DNA of 64,000 nucleotides from Desulfocorpusculum sp964414345 (lineage in GTDB: Bacteria > Desulfobacterota > Desulfocorpusculales > Desulfocorpusculum). Positions 25,992 through 33,540 of this stretch are shown piece by piece. The position numbers were made by a program, and so were the translations under genes. The notes under the pieces are model-generated. The model did not search any database and was not told the DNA's origin. It was given only the letters and a program-made list of their open reading frames with translations. The stretch's first letter is position 1, and every line of letters starts with the position of its first letter. The stretch lies in NCBI GenBank assembly GCA_964414345.1, contig CAYPWF010000006.1, positions 1 to 64,000 on the forward strand, written 5' to 3'.

Positions 25992-27092
25992 ATGGGTTGG
26001 CCCCACATTCAGCCTAAACGCTTAAAGAGACTGCTGCAACGTATGGTGGACATTTACAGCCCCTCAGGGAAGGAAGAGGAGCTTCTGGAGTTCCTATGGG
26101 GATACTGCAGAAGACGGGGGTTGCCGGTGCTACGTCAAGAAGTGGACGAGCGTAGGTACAACCTCCTTCTCATGCCTCCAGAGTCTGAGCCCGAGTTGGC
26201 CCTGGTGGGCCATTTGGACACTGTGGCAGCCTATGATCTGGAGCGGTTCGGCTTTGAGGAAAGGGGGGAGAGAATCTGGGGTCTTGGCACGGCCGACATG
26301 AAGGGAGGCTGTGCAGCCATGCTGGAGGCCTTCACGGTGTTGTGGGAGGAAATGGGAAACCGCGCCAAGGTCTGTGTGTTCCTGGTGGTGGGTGAGGAAG
26401 AAGAGGGGGATGGAGCGCGTGTATTGGTGGAGGAGTTTCATTCGCCTTGGGCCCTCATAGGGGAGCCCACGGAACTCAAGGCTTGCCTGGGCCAGTACGG
26501 ATACCTGGAGATGCAACTCTTGACCAGGGGAACTAGGATCCATGCTTCCCTGGCCCGCCAGGTGCAGAGCCCCATAGAGGCCATGCTCGGGATCATATCA
26601 GGGCTGACCCAGTACCTAGGGGAGAAAAGGCCAGAGGTGGTGTACAACATTAGAGATCTCTTCAGTTCTCCGGCGGGCTTCGCTGTACCAGAAAGGTGCG
26701 AGGCCTGGCTGGACTTCCACATGCCTCCCGAGCTGCCTGCCGGCAGCCTTCTGGCCGAGCTGGAGGAGATGGCCTCTAAACTCAAGGAAGAGCTCAAGGT
26801 GGAGGCGGTGGCCCGCTTCACAACAGTCCACGGGGGGTACAGGGTAGTAGAAAGGGGGCCTTTACTGGAGACTCTCCGGGGGATTTGTAGCACGAAAGGC
26901 ATACCATGGGAGCCCAGCCCGTTTCCTAGCCACTCGGACGCAAGTCTCCTTTGGGGTGCGGGGATTCAGACGATTCTATTGGGGCCTGGAGGCCTGGAGC
27001 AGGCACACTCCCCCAAGGAGTATGTCCACCTGGAGCAAGTCATTAAGGCTGCAGAAATCTATCTGGAGCTTATGAGGGCTCTTTCAAACTGA
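25992..27092 (+). CDS. M20 family metallopeptidase/deacetylase
   Basis: This 366-residue di-zinc hydrolase resembles ArgE, DapE and LysK. Metal ligands and catalytic residues are visible: GHLDTV near 75, ADMKGG near 101, GEEEEGDGA near 138, GEPTELK, and a C-terminal HSPKEYV. The SHSDASLL segment is typical of LysK/ArgE members. An ATG at 25992 follows an in-frame GTG by one codon; a weak GGAAAAGAG serves as ribosome-binding site. The upstream acetyltransferase hints at a paired acetylate/deacetylate function on amino acids, which is speculative. Confidence 0.88.
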   Translation: MGWPHIQPKRLKRLLQRMVDIYSPSGKEEELLEFLWGYCRRRGLPVLRQEVDERRYNLLLMPPESEPELALVGHLDTVAAYDLERFGFEERGERIWGLGTADMKGGCAAMLEAFTVLWEEMGNRAKVCVFLVVGEEEEGDGARVLVEEFHSPWALIGEPTELKACLGQYGYLEMQLLTRGTRIHASLARQVQSPIEAMLGIISGLTQYLGEKRPEVVYNIRDLFSSPAGFAVPERCEAWLDFHMPPELPAGSLLAELEEMASKLKEELKVEAVARFTTVHGGYRVVERGPLLETLRGICSTKGIPWEPSPFPSHSDASLLWGAGIQTILLGPGGLEQAHSPKEYVHLEQVIKAAEIYLELMRALSN

Positions 27093-27234
27093 TTGGAACC
27101 CGTTCCAGAGCACTTTAGCCCGCATTGTTCATGATCAGTGAATAAAGCGGGCTATCTTAATGACAGTTTTTGCCAAACCGGCCTATGCTCAAGATTACCC
27201 TGATTTTGGTTCCCAGATTTGGTTTTGCCTTGAG

Positions 27235-27312
27235 TCGGAACATGTCGAAGTGTACGGGGGCTTGGGGGCGTAGCCCCCAAAGTTACGGGCTTTGGAGAAT
27301 AATCCGGGTTAG
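27235..27312 (+). repeat. Dispersed intergenic repeat, copy C
   Basis: It starts TCGGAACATG and ends GAGAATAATCCGGGTTAG. The core TTGGGGGC-GTA-GCCCCCAA is a perfect 8-bp hairpin. It is homologous to copy A across 78 bp and to copy B in the right half. It lies between the convergent M20 and DUF1848 genes; the rest of the 27093-27372 gap shows nothing else I can name. Confidence 0.75.
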
Positions 27313-27372
27313 AGGACCCAGTGGACAATGCGGGACGAGTTTAGACAGGGATCGCGGAGGCAGTCTCCATGG

Positions 27373-28263
27373 TCACGGGTCTTTTACGCTAATCCGGCTC
27401 ATCAGCGTCTCTCCCAAGGGGTCGTGATTATTGAAACGGGTGAGAGCCAACTCCCAAGTTTGGTTGGCATAACAGTACAGGCAGCCCATGGGGCAGCTGT
27501 CATACATGCCTATGTCGCGGCTGGCGCTGCAGCCGCAGCCAGGCCGACTGGGCCGGGGGGTCAGAATGGGCGGCTGCTCGGGGAAAAGCTCAGAGAGAAG
27601 CTCCCCATCTACGCATTTGGCCCCCTGAATGCCATCTCCCAGAAGCTCCTCCTGGCAGCAGGCCATAAGCTTCATCCCAAAGCCCTCTGCAGTTTCCGCC
27701 ATGGCTAAGGCAAGCTCCTTCTTTTCTTGCGGGGAAGGCTCTCTCCAGGAGATGCCTGCCCTGCGCATCTTGGACCTGGTCTTTCCATACAAGCTAACGA
27801 AGCTGAAATAACAGCGTTCGGTGTATCCCTGGAGCCTAGAGCCTATCTCCCTGAAGCGGGCCAGGTAGAACCTGCCGTCCAGTTCCTGGGTCAGAATTAT
27901 GGGGTCGAACCTCCAGAAGACCTGTCGAGGGCTGGTTGCCGAGGCCAGCTCCTTAAAAATCCTGACAGAGAGTTCCCACGGGGGGACATGTGGCTCCAGG
28001 AGGTCAGGGGCGTTGTTTATGGTGTAATGGAAACACATGCGGTAGCCCCCATCCAGCAGTTCTCCCAAGTGGGACAAGAGGGGGCCGTAGTGCTTGGACC
28101 AGAAAACTATGCTGTGAACATCCGCAGGACGCAGGGAGACCTTGTGAAGTGTTCCACCGAAGGGGTTGGGATAAGAAGCGGATCCCTCTTTGAGCCTTTG
28201 CATGAACCATTGCATATAAAAAGCGGGGATGTCGGTTCTTCTGCTGGCAGAGATTATCTCCAT
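27373..28263 (-). CDS. DUF1848 family protein with C-terminal Cys-rich site
   Basis: This 296-residue protein matches the DUF1848 family. It has the invariant start EIISASRRTDIPAFY, VSLRPADVHSIVFWSKHYGP, and VFWRFDPIILT. A C-terminal Cys cluster CGCSASRDIGMYDSCPMGCLYCYA near residues 243-266 probably holds an Fe-S cluster. The fold is predicted to be TIM-barrel-like and radical-SAM-related, but no biochemical role is known to me. The start is 5 bp after the stop of the membrane-protein gene upstream, so the two form an operon. No strong ribosome-binding site is visible, which fits coupled translation. Confidence 0.88.
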   Translation of the reverse strand: MEIISASRRTDIPAFYMQWFMQRLKEGSASYPNPFGGTLHKVSLRPADVHSIVFWSKHYGPLLSHLGELLDGGYRMCFHYTINNAPDLLEPHVPPWELSVRIFKELASATSPRQVFWRFDPIILTQELDGRFYLARFREIGSRLQGYTERCYFSFVSLYGKTRSKMRRAGISWREPSPQEKKELALAMAETAEGFGMKLMACCQEELLGDGIQGAKCVDGELLSELFPEQPPILTPRPSRPGCGCSASRDIGMYDSCPMGCLYCYANQTWELALTRFNNHDPLGETLMSRISVKDP

Positions 28264-28267
28264 GCTC

Positions 28268-28798
28268 TCACATTCTGATGCGGGCCCTCAGGGTTACAGC
28301 AGGGGCCTCCCATGGGGGCTCCCCAAGGATTCGCTCTACGGCCCTGCAGGCCCTCTCGCAGCCGGCTTTGTCCGATCGAAAGCAATGGGCCACCATGGCT
28401 TCTTGCCCTGAGCCCACAAGAACCTCCATGGACCATGAGCCACCATCTCCCCCGAGCCTCACAAGCCGCGCGCCCTTCACCTCTGCGAAGTTCCAAGTGT
28501 TGGTCCGCCTAGGCCAAGGCCCTTTCCTGTAAAGAAGCATCTTTCTTTCTTTTCTGTCCATCTCCAGGATCCAATCTTTGGGCCTTAGAAGCAGCAGCAA
28601 TCCCATCAGGAGCACTCCCAACCCGGCTGCCCCAGCCAATCCACGGGTCAAGGAATCGGCCCACAGGATGCCTTGGAAAACCCCTGCCGAGGCTGCCAAA
28701 ATAACCACTCCAAAGGCAGCGAACACTCCACCCAACCCCCACCCCCAGCCTGGGTCTTCCTGAACAGTGAGTTTTTCAGGAGACTCGTGAACAAGCAT
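28268..28798 (-). CDS. Two-helix membrane protein of unknown function
   Basis: This 176-residue protein has a short hydrophilic N-terminus, two hydrophobic helices at about 22-45 and 52-72 (rich in Gly, Ala and Leu), then a 100-residue soluble domain with alternating strands (DWILEMDRKERKMLLYRKGP, WSMEVLVG). This resembles membrane-anchored PH-like domains that start with a paired helix. I do not recognise a family for certain. It precedes DUF1848 by 4 bp and is presumably co-expressed with it. On the minus strand TAAAAT lies about 30 bp upstream as a possible -10, without a good -35. Confidence 0.7.
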   Translation of the reverse strand: MLVHESPEKLTVQEDPGWGWGLGGVFAAFGVVILAASAGVFQGILWADSLTRGLAGAAGLGVLLMGLLLLLRPKDWILEMDRKERKMLLYRKGPWPRRTNTWNFAEVKGARLVRLGGDGGSWSMEVLVGSGQEAMVAHCFRSDKAGCERACRAVERILGEPPWEAPAVTLRARIRM

Positions 28799-28987
28799 GC
28801 GCGCAACCTCGAAACTTTAGCGTCTCTATTTTACCACGGCCTTGAAAGAGGGGCTCTCCAGTCCTGTTGAATCCTCTAAAGGCCGAACTCGCATACTTTA
28901 TTGTCCCACTCGGGGAACGGGACAAAAACCCTCTGAAGCCGCTGGCCTGTGGCGGGCTGCCCAGTAGAGTCCATTGGATGGGGCATG

Positions 28988-29019
28988 GTTAGCCCCCCAA
29001 ACCTACAGCCTTTGGGCGG
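28988..29019 (+). repeat. Degenerate fragment D of the dispersed repeat
   Basis: GGTTAGCCCCCCAAA...AGCCTTTGGGC aligns with the AGCCCCCAAAGTTGCGGGCTTTGGAG core of copies B and C with several substitutions. The flanks are not recognisable. Confidence 0.4.
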
Positions 29020-29093
29020 TAGTAGTTTAGTCAGTTTTGCACCGAAGGAGACCAGCTGGAGCATGCCGGATGAAAAAGAAGGCTCGGCTTCCC

Positions 29094-29121
29094 TTGACCA
29101 TCCTGAAAAGCCTGCTTTAAT
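29094..29121 (+). promoter_or_regulatory. Sigma70-type promoter for the zinc-ribbon gene
   Basis: TTGACC (29094-29099) and TTTAAT (29116-29121) are 16 bp apart. Transcription would start near 29128, about 47 nt before the ATG at 29175. Confidence 0.5.
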
Positions 29122-29174
29122 GGAAAATATAAAGGCCTAAGAAGGGCCTCATACCAGTCACAAGGAGGGATGTC

Positions 29175-29396
29175 ATGGCTTACACTTGCAAGAACTGTGG
29201 AGCAATAGCCGATGAGCCGGGTCACCTTTGCAACCCGTGCGGGGATGAGACAGAGTGCAGCTTCTGCGGGACCCCCAAGACAAGCCCGCAGCATGTTTGC
29301 AGCGGAAAACTTGGGGCCATGCAGTACTTCTGCGAGAACTGCGGAAGAGTTGCCACCAGCGCCCAACATCTCTGCAAACCCAAGGCCATTCCCTAG
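29175..29396 (+). CDS. Small zinc-ribbon protein with three Cys/His modules
   Basis: This 73-residue protein consists of three successive modules, each a CxxC followed about 10 residues later by HxC or HVC: CKNC...HLC, CSFC...HVC, and CENC...HLC. It should bind two or three zinc ions. No DNA-binding or catalytic signature is present, and there is no signal peptide. A textbook AAGGAGGG lies 7 bp before the ATG and a promoter is seen upstream, so it is probably expressed well. It stands alone. A redox or metal-buffer role is as plausible as a structural one. Confidence 0.8.
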   Translation: MAYTCKNCGAIADEPGHLCNPCGDETECSFCGTPKTSPQHVCSGKLGAMQYFCENCGRVATSAQHLCKPKAIP

Positions 29397-29696
29397 TGGT
29401 AGTTGGTCAAGGGGGTGATGGCATTCCTCTTGGCTTGAAGTCTTTGCGGCTTGATTTTCCAAAGGATTTGGCCTCCGGGGGATGCTCTCCCCCCTGCCTT
29501 GTGGCCCTCGCGAAAAGCCTCGGGCGCAAGGTTTCCCCCAGGTCCAAATCCTGGAAAATCAAAGCGGATCAGCCGAGCAGCTCATTTTGGGCAGCGCCTA
29601 AGAAGAACCGTAGCAGAGGCCAAAAGAAGCCAGGGCCTAGGCCTATTGGCTTTTTTTTGTGGCAGGGAACATCTGATTTTGCTATGCTTCACCTCC
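29397..29696. other. Intergenic region before radC
   Basis: This 300-bp stretch has no convincing gene. Frames open through it lack ribosome-binding sites and family sequence. Its right end is AT-rich, with TGCTATGCT (29680-29688) as a possible extended -10 element. Confidence 0.5.
29680..29688 (+). promoter_or_regulatory. Possible extended -10 promoter of radC
   Basis: TGCTATGCT fits TGn followed by a -10 hexamer; TTGTGG lies 20 bp upstream as a poor -35. Transcription would begin within a few bases of the radC ATG. Confidence 0.35.
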
Positions 29697-30425
29697 ATGG
29701 AGATCAAAGACACCATCCGAAAACTGGAAGGGCACAGGGAGAGGCTTCGACAGAAATTCCTGGACCGTGGCATCAATGCCCTCACCGATGAGGAACTCTT
29801 GGAGCTTCTTCTGACTCTCGGCACACCCAGGAGGGACTGCAAGCCCATGGCCCGGGCGGCTATCCAGCGTTTCGGGAGCCTGAGACATGTCTTGGAGGCA
29901 CCTCCCGAACAATTGCTCGACATACCAGGCATTGGCCCGCGAAACTCCCTGGCCCTCAAGCTTGTGCACGGTGTGGCCAGAAGGTTTCTGGAGGATAGGC
30001 TGGAGCGCATGCCTTACAGGGTCGGCTCCTCACAGGAGGTTTTCGACTACCTGTACCACAGCATGCGTGACCTCAAGAGGGAGGTCTTCAAAGTGCTCTT
30101 CCTGGACAGCCAAAACCGTATCCTCAGAGTGGAGGATATGTTTCAGGGCACCCTTAACTCCAGCGCCGTGTATCCAAGGGAAGTCATCCGCAGGGCATTG
30201 GAGCTGCATGCAGCGGGCATGGTGGCGGCCCACAACCATCCATCTGGTGACCCTCAACCCTCCACGGATGACCTCCTCCTCACCAAGAGGCTGGTCATGG
30301 CAGGACGGGTAATGGACATCCGGTTTTTGGACCATCTCATAATAGGTGAGGGAACCTATAGCAGCTTGGCTGACCTGGGTCACATCCAGCGCTTCCAAAG
30401 TGAGATGGAAAGAAAAGGCCTTTGA
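29697..30425 (+). CDS. radC: RadC/JAB-domain (UPF0758) protein
   Basis: This 242-residue protein has the three RadC parts. There is an N-terminal helical domain with LTDEELLELLLTLG, a helix-hairpin-helix LLDIPGIGPRNSLALKL near 76-92, and a JAMM metalloprotease-like domain with the zinc motif HNHPSGDPQPSTDD near 179-192. The DNA-repair name is historical; the cellular role is not settled. The ATG at 29697 is chosen because it starts the conserved N-terminus. There is no Shine-Dalgarno sequence, and the likely -10 is so close that the message may be leaderless. Confidence 0.92.
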   Translation: MEIKDTIRKLEGHRERLRQKFLDRGINALTDEELLELLLTLGTPRRDCKPMARAAIQRFGSLRHVLEAPPEQLLDIPGIGPRNSLALKLVHGVARRFLEDRLERMPYRVGSSQEVFDYLYHSMRDLKREVFKVLFLDSQNRILRVEDMFQGTLNSSAVYPREVIRRALELHAAGMVAAHNHPSGDPQPSTDDLLLTKRLVMAGRVMDIRFLDHLIIGEGTYSSLADLGHIQRFQSEMERKGL

Positions 30426-30458
30426 TCTCATCCCGGGCCTTATGCCTCCCTTTGTGGC

Positions 30459-30486
30459 TTGACAAAAAAAGCTTCCTGAATATGAT
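30459..30486 (+). promoter_or_regulatory. Consensus sigma70 promoter of the TetR/propionate cluster
   Basis: TTGACA (30459-30464) and TATGAT (30481-30486) have a 16-bp spacer, one of the best promoters in the window. Transcription would begin near 30493. Confidence 0.7.
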
Positions 30487-30504
30487 GAATGAACGTTTGT
30501 TCGG
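30487..30504 (+). promoter_or_regulatory. Putative TetR operator
   Basis: GAATGAACGTTTGTTCGG lies right at the predicted transcription start. Its centre GAAC-GTTT-GTTC is an inverted repeat of the kind bound by many TetR-family dimers, so the regulator encoded 50 bp downstream may repress itself here. Confidence 0.45.
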
Positions 30505-30555
30505 AACCTTTCCCCATGGGTTAGGATACTTCCCACTTCTCCGGAGAGCCAGGCC

Positions 30556-31179
30556 GTGCAGGTCGAATCCAAGGTCAAGGACCGGCAGCTCATAGACGAG
30601 AAGCGAAGGCAAATAATCGAGGGGGCCATCCGGGTCTTCAAGGAAAAGGGTTATCACAAGGCCACTGTTCGGGAGATAGCCGAGGAGGCCGGGATAGGGC
30701 TTGGAAGCATCTACGATTACGTAAAGAGTAAAGACGACATTCTGTACCTGTTTTTTGAGAATTACTGCAACTCCTTCTACGGAAAGTTAAAAGAGCAAGG
30801 ACCCCCCTGCCAGGATCCCCTTTCAAGACTGGAGTCCACTTTCAGGGCCTTTGTGGAAAGTGCCATGGAGTTGGAAGACCAGGTGATGCTGGCTTACACC
30901 CAGGCCAAGTATGTAAGAGCCGACTACCTTAAGATCATTCTGCAAAGGGAATCTGAGATCGTGGAGTTTTTCCAAAGGATCATCGAAGAAGCCCTGGAGG
31001 GGGCCTGGGGTATGGATCCTTTCATGGAAGCGAATTTTCTTGTGTACAGCGGGGTCTTCGGGGTGATAAGAAGATGGATTCTAAGGCCCCGTTACACCCG
31101 CAAACAGGTCATAGACTACTTGGTGAAGACCCAGGCAGGGGGGCTCATAAAGAGGATCAGGGCTCTCAGAAAGGGCTAG
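30556..31179 (+). CDS. TetR/AcrR family transcriptional regulator
   Basis: This 207-residue regulator has an N-terminal helix-turn-helix (residues about 17-63: AIRVFKEKGYHKATVREIAEEAGIG then GSIYDYVKSKDDILYLFF) and a C-terminal all-helical ligand domain. Size and C-terminal style resemble FadR/PsrA-like regulators that sense acyl-CoA. The start is GTG with GGAGAG upstream. It lies 11 bp before the fumarase genes, so it is the first gene of the propionate/succinate cluster. A propionyl-, methylmalonyl- or succinyl-CoA ligand would make sense but is inferred. Confidence 0.88.
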   Translation: MQVESKVKDRQLIDEKRRQIIEGAIRVFKEKGYHKATVREIAEEAGIGLGSIYDYVKSKDDILYLFFENYCNSFYGKLKEQGPPCQDPLSRLESTFRAFVESAMELEDQVMLAYTQAKYVRADYLKIILQRESEIVEFFQRIIEEALEGAWGMDPFMEANFLVYSGVFGVIRRWILRPRYTRKQVIDYLVKTQAGGLIKRIRALRKG

Positions 31180-31190
31180 GAGGCGTTCCG

Positions 31191-32030
31191 ATGAGGGAGA
31201 TAAGTGCACAGCAGGTGACTGAAGTGGTGAGCCGCTTGTTCATGGAAGCCAACACCGAGCTTGGGGAGGATGTGTTGGGGGCCATTGAACAGGCCAGAGA
31301 GAAGGAGGAGTCTCCCACTGCCAGGGAAGTGCTAGGGGAGCTCCTGGAGAATGCCAGGATCGCAAAGCAGGAGCAGGTGCCCATGTGCCAGGACACAGGA
31401 CTGGCAGTGGTCTTTGTAGAGTTGGGGCAGGATGTGCATGTCACAGGTGGATATCTTTACGAGGCCATACAGGAGGGGGTGAGGAGAGGTTACAAGGAAG
31501 GCTACCTTCGAAAGTCTGCCTGCCATCCCTTCAGCAGGATCAACACGGGGGACAACACCCCGGCCATCATCCACTTGGATCTGGTTCCAGGAGACCGCCT
31601 TAGACTCCTGGCAGTGCCCAAAGGAGGCGGCAGCGAAAACATGAGTCGGGTCATGATGCTGACCCCATCCGTGGGAAAGGCAGGAGTCATGGATTATGTG
31701 GTGGAGAGGGTGAGGGAGTCCAGTTCCAATCCCTGTCCTCCCGTCATAGTGGGGGTGGGCATAGGGGGTACCTTTGAGAAGGCCGCCATCTTGGCCAAAA
31801 AGGCCCTGCTGAGGCCGCTTGGCTCTGCTAATCCAGATCCTGAGCTGGACCAGATGGAAGGGGAGCTACTCAAGAGGATAAACGATCTGGGCATAGGCCC
31901 CCAGGGATACGGCGGGAGGACCACGGCCTTGGGGGTTTTCATAGAGATGGTGCCTTGCCACATAGCCAGTCTGCCGGTGGCGGTGAACCTCCAATGTCAC
32001 GCCTCACGCCACAAAGAGGCAGTCATCTGA
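31191..32030 (+). CDS. Class I fumarate hydratase, alpha (N-terminal) subunit
   Basis: This 279-residue [4Fe-4S] hydro-lyase subunit of the TtdA/FumA-alpha family interconverts fumarate and malate together with the next gene. Cluster and active-site segments are VPMCQDTG near 63-70, SACHPFSRINTGDNTP, PKGGGSENMS, and the C-terminal VNLQCHASRH. AGGAGGCG precedes the ATG. The two-subunit form is common in anaerobes and is oxygen-sensitive. Tartrate dehydratase is the main alternative, but the sdh and suc genes directly downstream favour fumarase. Confidence 0.92.
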   Translation: MREISAQQVTEVVSRLFMEANTELGEDVLGAIEQAREKEESPTAREVLGELLENARIAKQEQVPMCQDTGLAVVFVELGQDVHVTGGYLYEAIQEGVRRGYKEGYLRKSACHPFSRINTGDNTPAIIHLDLVPGDRLRLLAVPKGGGSENMSRVMMLTPSVGKAGVMDYVVERVRESSSNPCPPVIVGVGIGGTFEKAAILAKKALLRPLGSANPDPELDQMEGELLKRINDLGIGPQGYGGRTTALGVFIEMVPCHIASLPVAVNLQCHASRHKEAVI

Positions 32031-32103
32031 AACTCTTTCCCCGGGCAACTCAAAGCAGCGAGCTGGGATGTGCCGGGGCGGCCAAATGCGGGGGAGAAGA
32101 ATC

Positions 32104-32658
32104 ATGAGCTATGTCATAAGACTCACAACACCTTTAAAAAATGAGGATGTGGAGCAGCTTAGAATAGGCCAGAAGGTACTTCTGAACGGGGTTGTATACA
32201 CGGCCAGGGATGCAGCCCACAAGCGGCTCATGGACTTGATCCAGGCAGGTGAACCCTTGCCCATAGAGATCCAAGGACAAGTGATCTATTACGTGGGCCC
32301 AAGCCCTGCCAAGCCCGGCCGTCCCATAGGCTCAGCCGGGCCTACCACCAGCTACCGCATGGACGCATATGCTCCCAAGCTCTTGGAGATGGGCCTCAAG
32401 GCTATGATCGGCAAAGGGAAGAGGGCGCCGGAGGTGATAGAGGCCATGGTGCGCCACAAGGCCGTGTACTTCGGCGCCACAGGGGGAGCAGGCGCGCTTC
32501 TGGCCAGATCCGTCCTGGAGGCGGAAGTAGTGGCCTACGAGGATTTAGGGCCTGAGGCTATCCGCAGGCTCCTGGTCAAAGACCTGCCGGTAATGGTTGT
32601 AAACGACGTGCTGGGCCAAGATCTGTACCAGGAAGGGGTGCGAAGATACGCCAGGTGA
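32104..32658 (+). CDS. Class I fumarate hydratase, beta (C-terminal) subunit
   Basis: This 184-residue protein has the swivelling beta domain of class I fumarase. It has LTTPLKNEDVEQLRIGQKVLLNG at the start, then VGPSPAKPGRPIGSAGPTTS, the substrate-binding loop MIGKGKRA, and YFGATGGAGALLA. ATG 32104 after GGGGGAGAAG is preferred to a start 12 codons upstream. Gene order alpha-beta with a short gap is standard. It completes the enzyme that joins malate to the succinate dehydrogenase encoded next. Confidence 0.92.
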   Translation: MSYVIRLTTPLKNEDVEQLRIGQKVLLNGVVYTARDAAHKRLMDLIQAGEPLPIEIQGQVIYYVGPSPAKPGRPIGSAGPTTSYRMDAYAPKLLEMGLKAMIGKGKRAPEVIEAMVRHKAVYFGATGGAGALLARSVLEAEVVAYEDLGPEAIRRLLVKDLPVMVVNDVLGQDLYQEGVRRYAR

Positions 32659-32745
32659 TGGGGGCTTGCCCCTTGCGGCCAATCCCCGTCTTTGATGGGA
32701 ATCAAAAAAGGCTGGGAATGATCTCAGGGAAGGAGGTCTGGGAGA

Positions 32746-33096
32746 ATGCGTTACCGTTGGGACCTGGGGTTCGTGGCGTGGCTCCTGATGCGCATCTCGG
32801 GGGTGCTGATAGTGGTTTTTCTCTTGATGCACCTTTTTGTGCTGAGCCACTTGGGGCTGGGCAAGGAGGCCTTCGAGGGATTCCTGTTTGTGAGGCTGGC
32901 TGATCAGCCTCTCAACAAACTCCTGGAGCTGGGGCTCATAGGCTGCTTGCTCTTCCATGGCTTGAACGGTATCCGCATCTGCCTGGTGGATTTTGCAGGC
33001 GGAGTGTTTGTGCAGAAGAAACTCTTTTGGGCGGCGGTGGGCATAGGCGCTGCCATATTTGTGGCGGCAGCAATTCCCGTATTATCCCACCTGTGA
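32746..33096 (+). CDS. sdhC: Succinate dehydrogenase membrane anchor SdhC (cytochrome b subunit)
   Basis: This 116-residue protein has three membrane helices (about 8-32, 56-77, 89-113). The first carries MRISGVLIVVFLLMHLFVLSH, with the Arg/Ser quinone-site region and a heme-ligand His. The second contains LLFHGLNGIRI, a signature of the SdhC/D family. AAGGAGGTCTGGGAGA precedes the ATG. It pairs with the next gene to anchor SdhAB and hand electrons to or from menaquinone. Confidence 0.88.
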   Translation: MRYRWDLGFVAWLLMRISGVLIVVFLLMHLFVLSHLGLGKEAFEGFLFVRLADQPLNKLLELGLIGCLLFHGLNGIRICLVDFAGGVFVQKKLFWAAVGIGAAIFVAAAIPVLSHL

Positions 33097-33109
33097 TGGA
33101 GGAGATCTC

Positions 33110-33475
33110 ATGAGGGCCGATCAGGGAATCCAAAGCGGCGGGGCCATTCACTGGTTTTTGCAAAGGGTGACAGGGATCTGTCTGGTGGTGCTAATAGCAG
33201 TCCACACGCTCATAGCACACTATACGGTACCGCAGGGGGGGCTCAGTTACGAGTGGGTGGCCAGCAGGATGGCTTATCCCCTCTGGAAGCTTTTCTACCT
33301 TTTCTTCCTTCTTTTGTGCATATATCACGGCTTAAACGGCATCTGGATGATAGCCCAGGATTATGTGCACAGAGGTGGCTGGCGGGTGGCCATCTTGGGG
33401 GCCCTCTTGATGTTGGGTCTCCTGATGGGGAGCTTGGGGGGGCTGACCATCATTCCTTTTGGGACAAAGGCCTGA
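33110..33475 (+). CDS. sdhD: Succinate dehydrogenase membrane anchor SdhD
   Basis: This 121-residue protein is the second anchor, with three helices (about 16-38, 58-80, 91-113). IHWFLQRVTGICLVVLIAVHTL and LLCIYHGLNGIWMIAQDY match the SdhC/D family and supply His residues for heme b. The ATG at 33110 follows TGGAGGAGATCTC and is 13 bp after the sdhC stop. Two short anchors plus SdhA and SdhB indicate a four-subunit complex II. In this setting it may run as fumarate reductase or as succinate oxidation driven by reverse electron flow. Confidence 0.87.
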   Translation: MRADQGIQSGGAIHWFLQRVTGICLVVLIAVHTLIAHYTVPQGGLSYEWVASRMAYPLWKLFYLFFLLLCIYHGLNGIWMIAQDYVHRGGWRVAILGALLMLGLLMGSLGGLTIIPFGTKA

Positions 33476-33540
33476 GATCCAGGAGATTTTGAGTCACTGT
33501 GCCACGGGTCCTGGGTCTTTTGGACGAAGAAGGGGGAATT

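Larger units (their letters stand above)
28799..29174. other. Divergent intergenic region
   Basis: This 376-bp gap separates the - strand membrane-protein gene from the + strand zinc-ribbon gene. It holds repeat fragment D and one good + strand promoter, annotated separately. No gene or RNA was recognised in the remainder. Confidence 0.6.
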
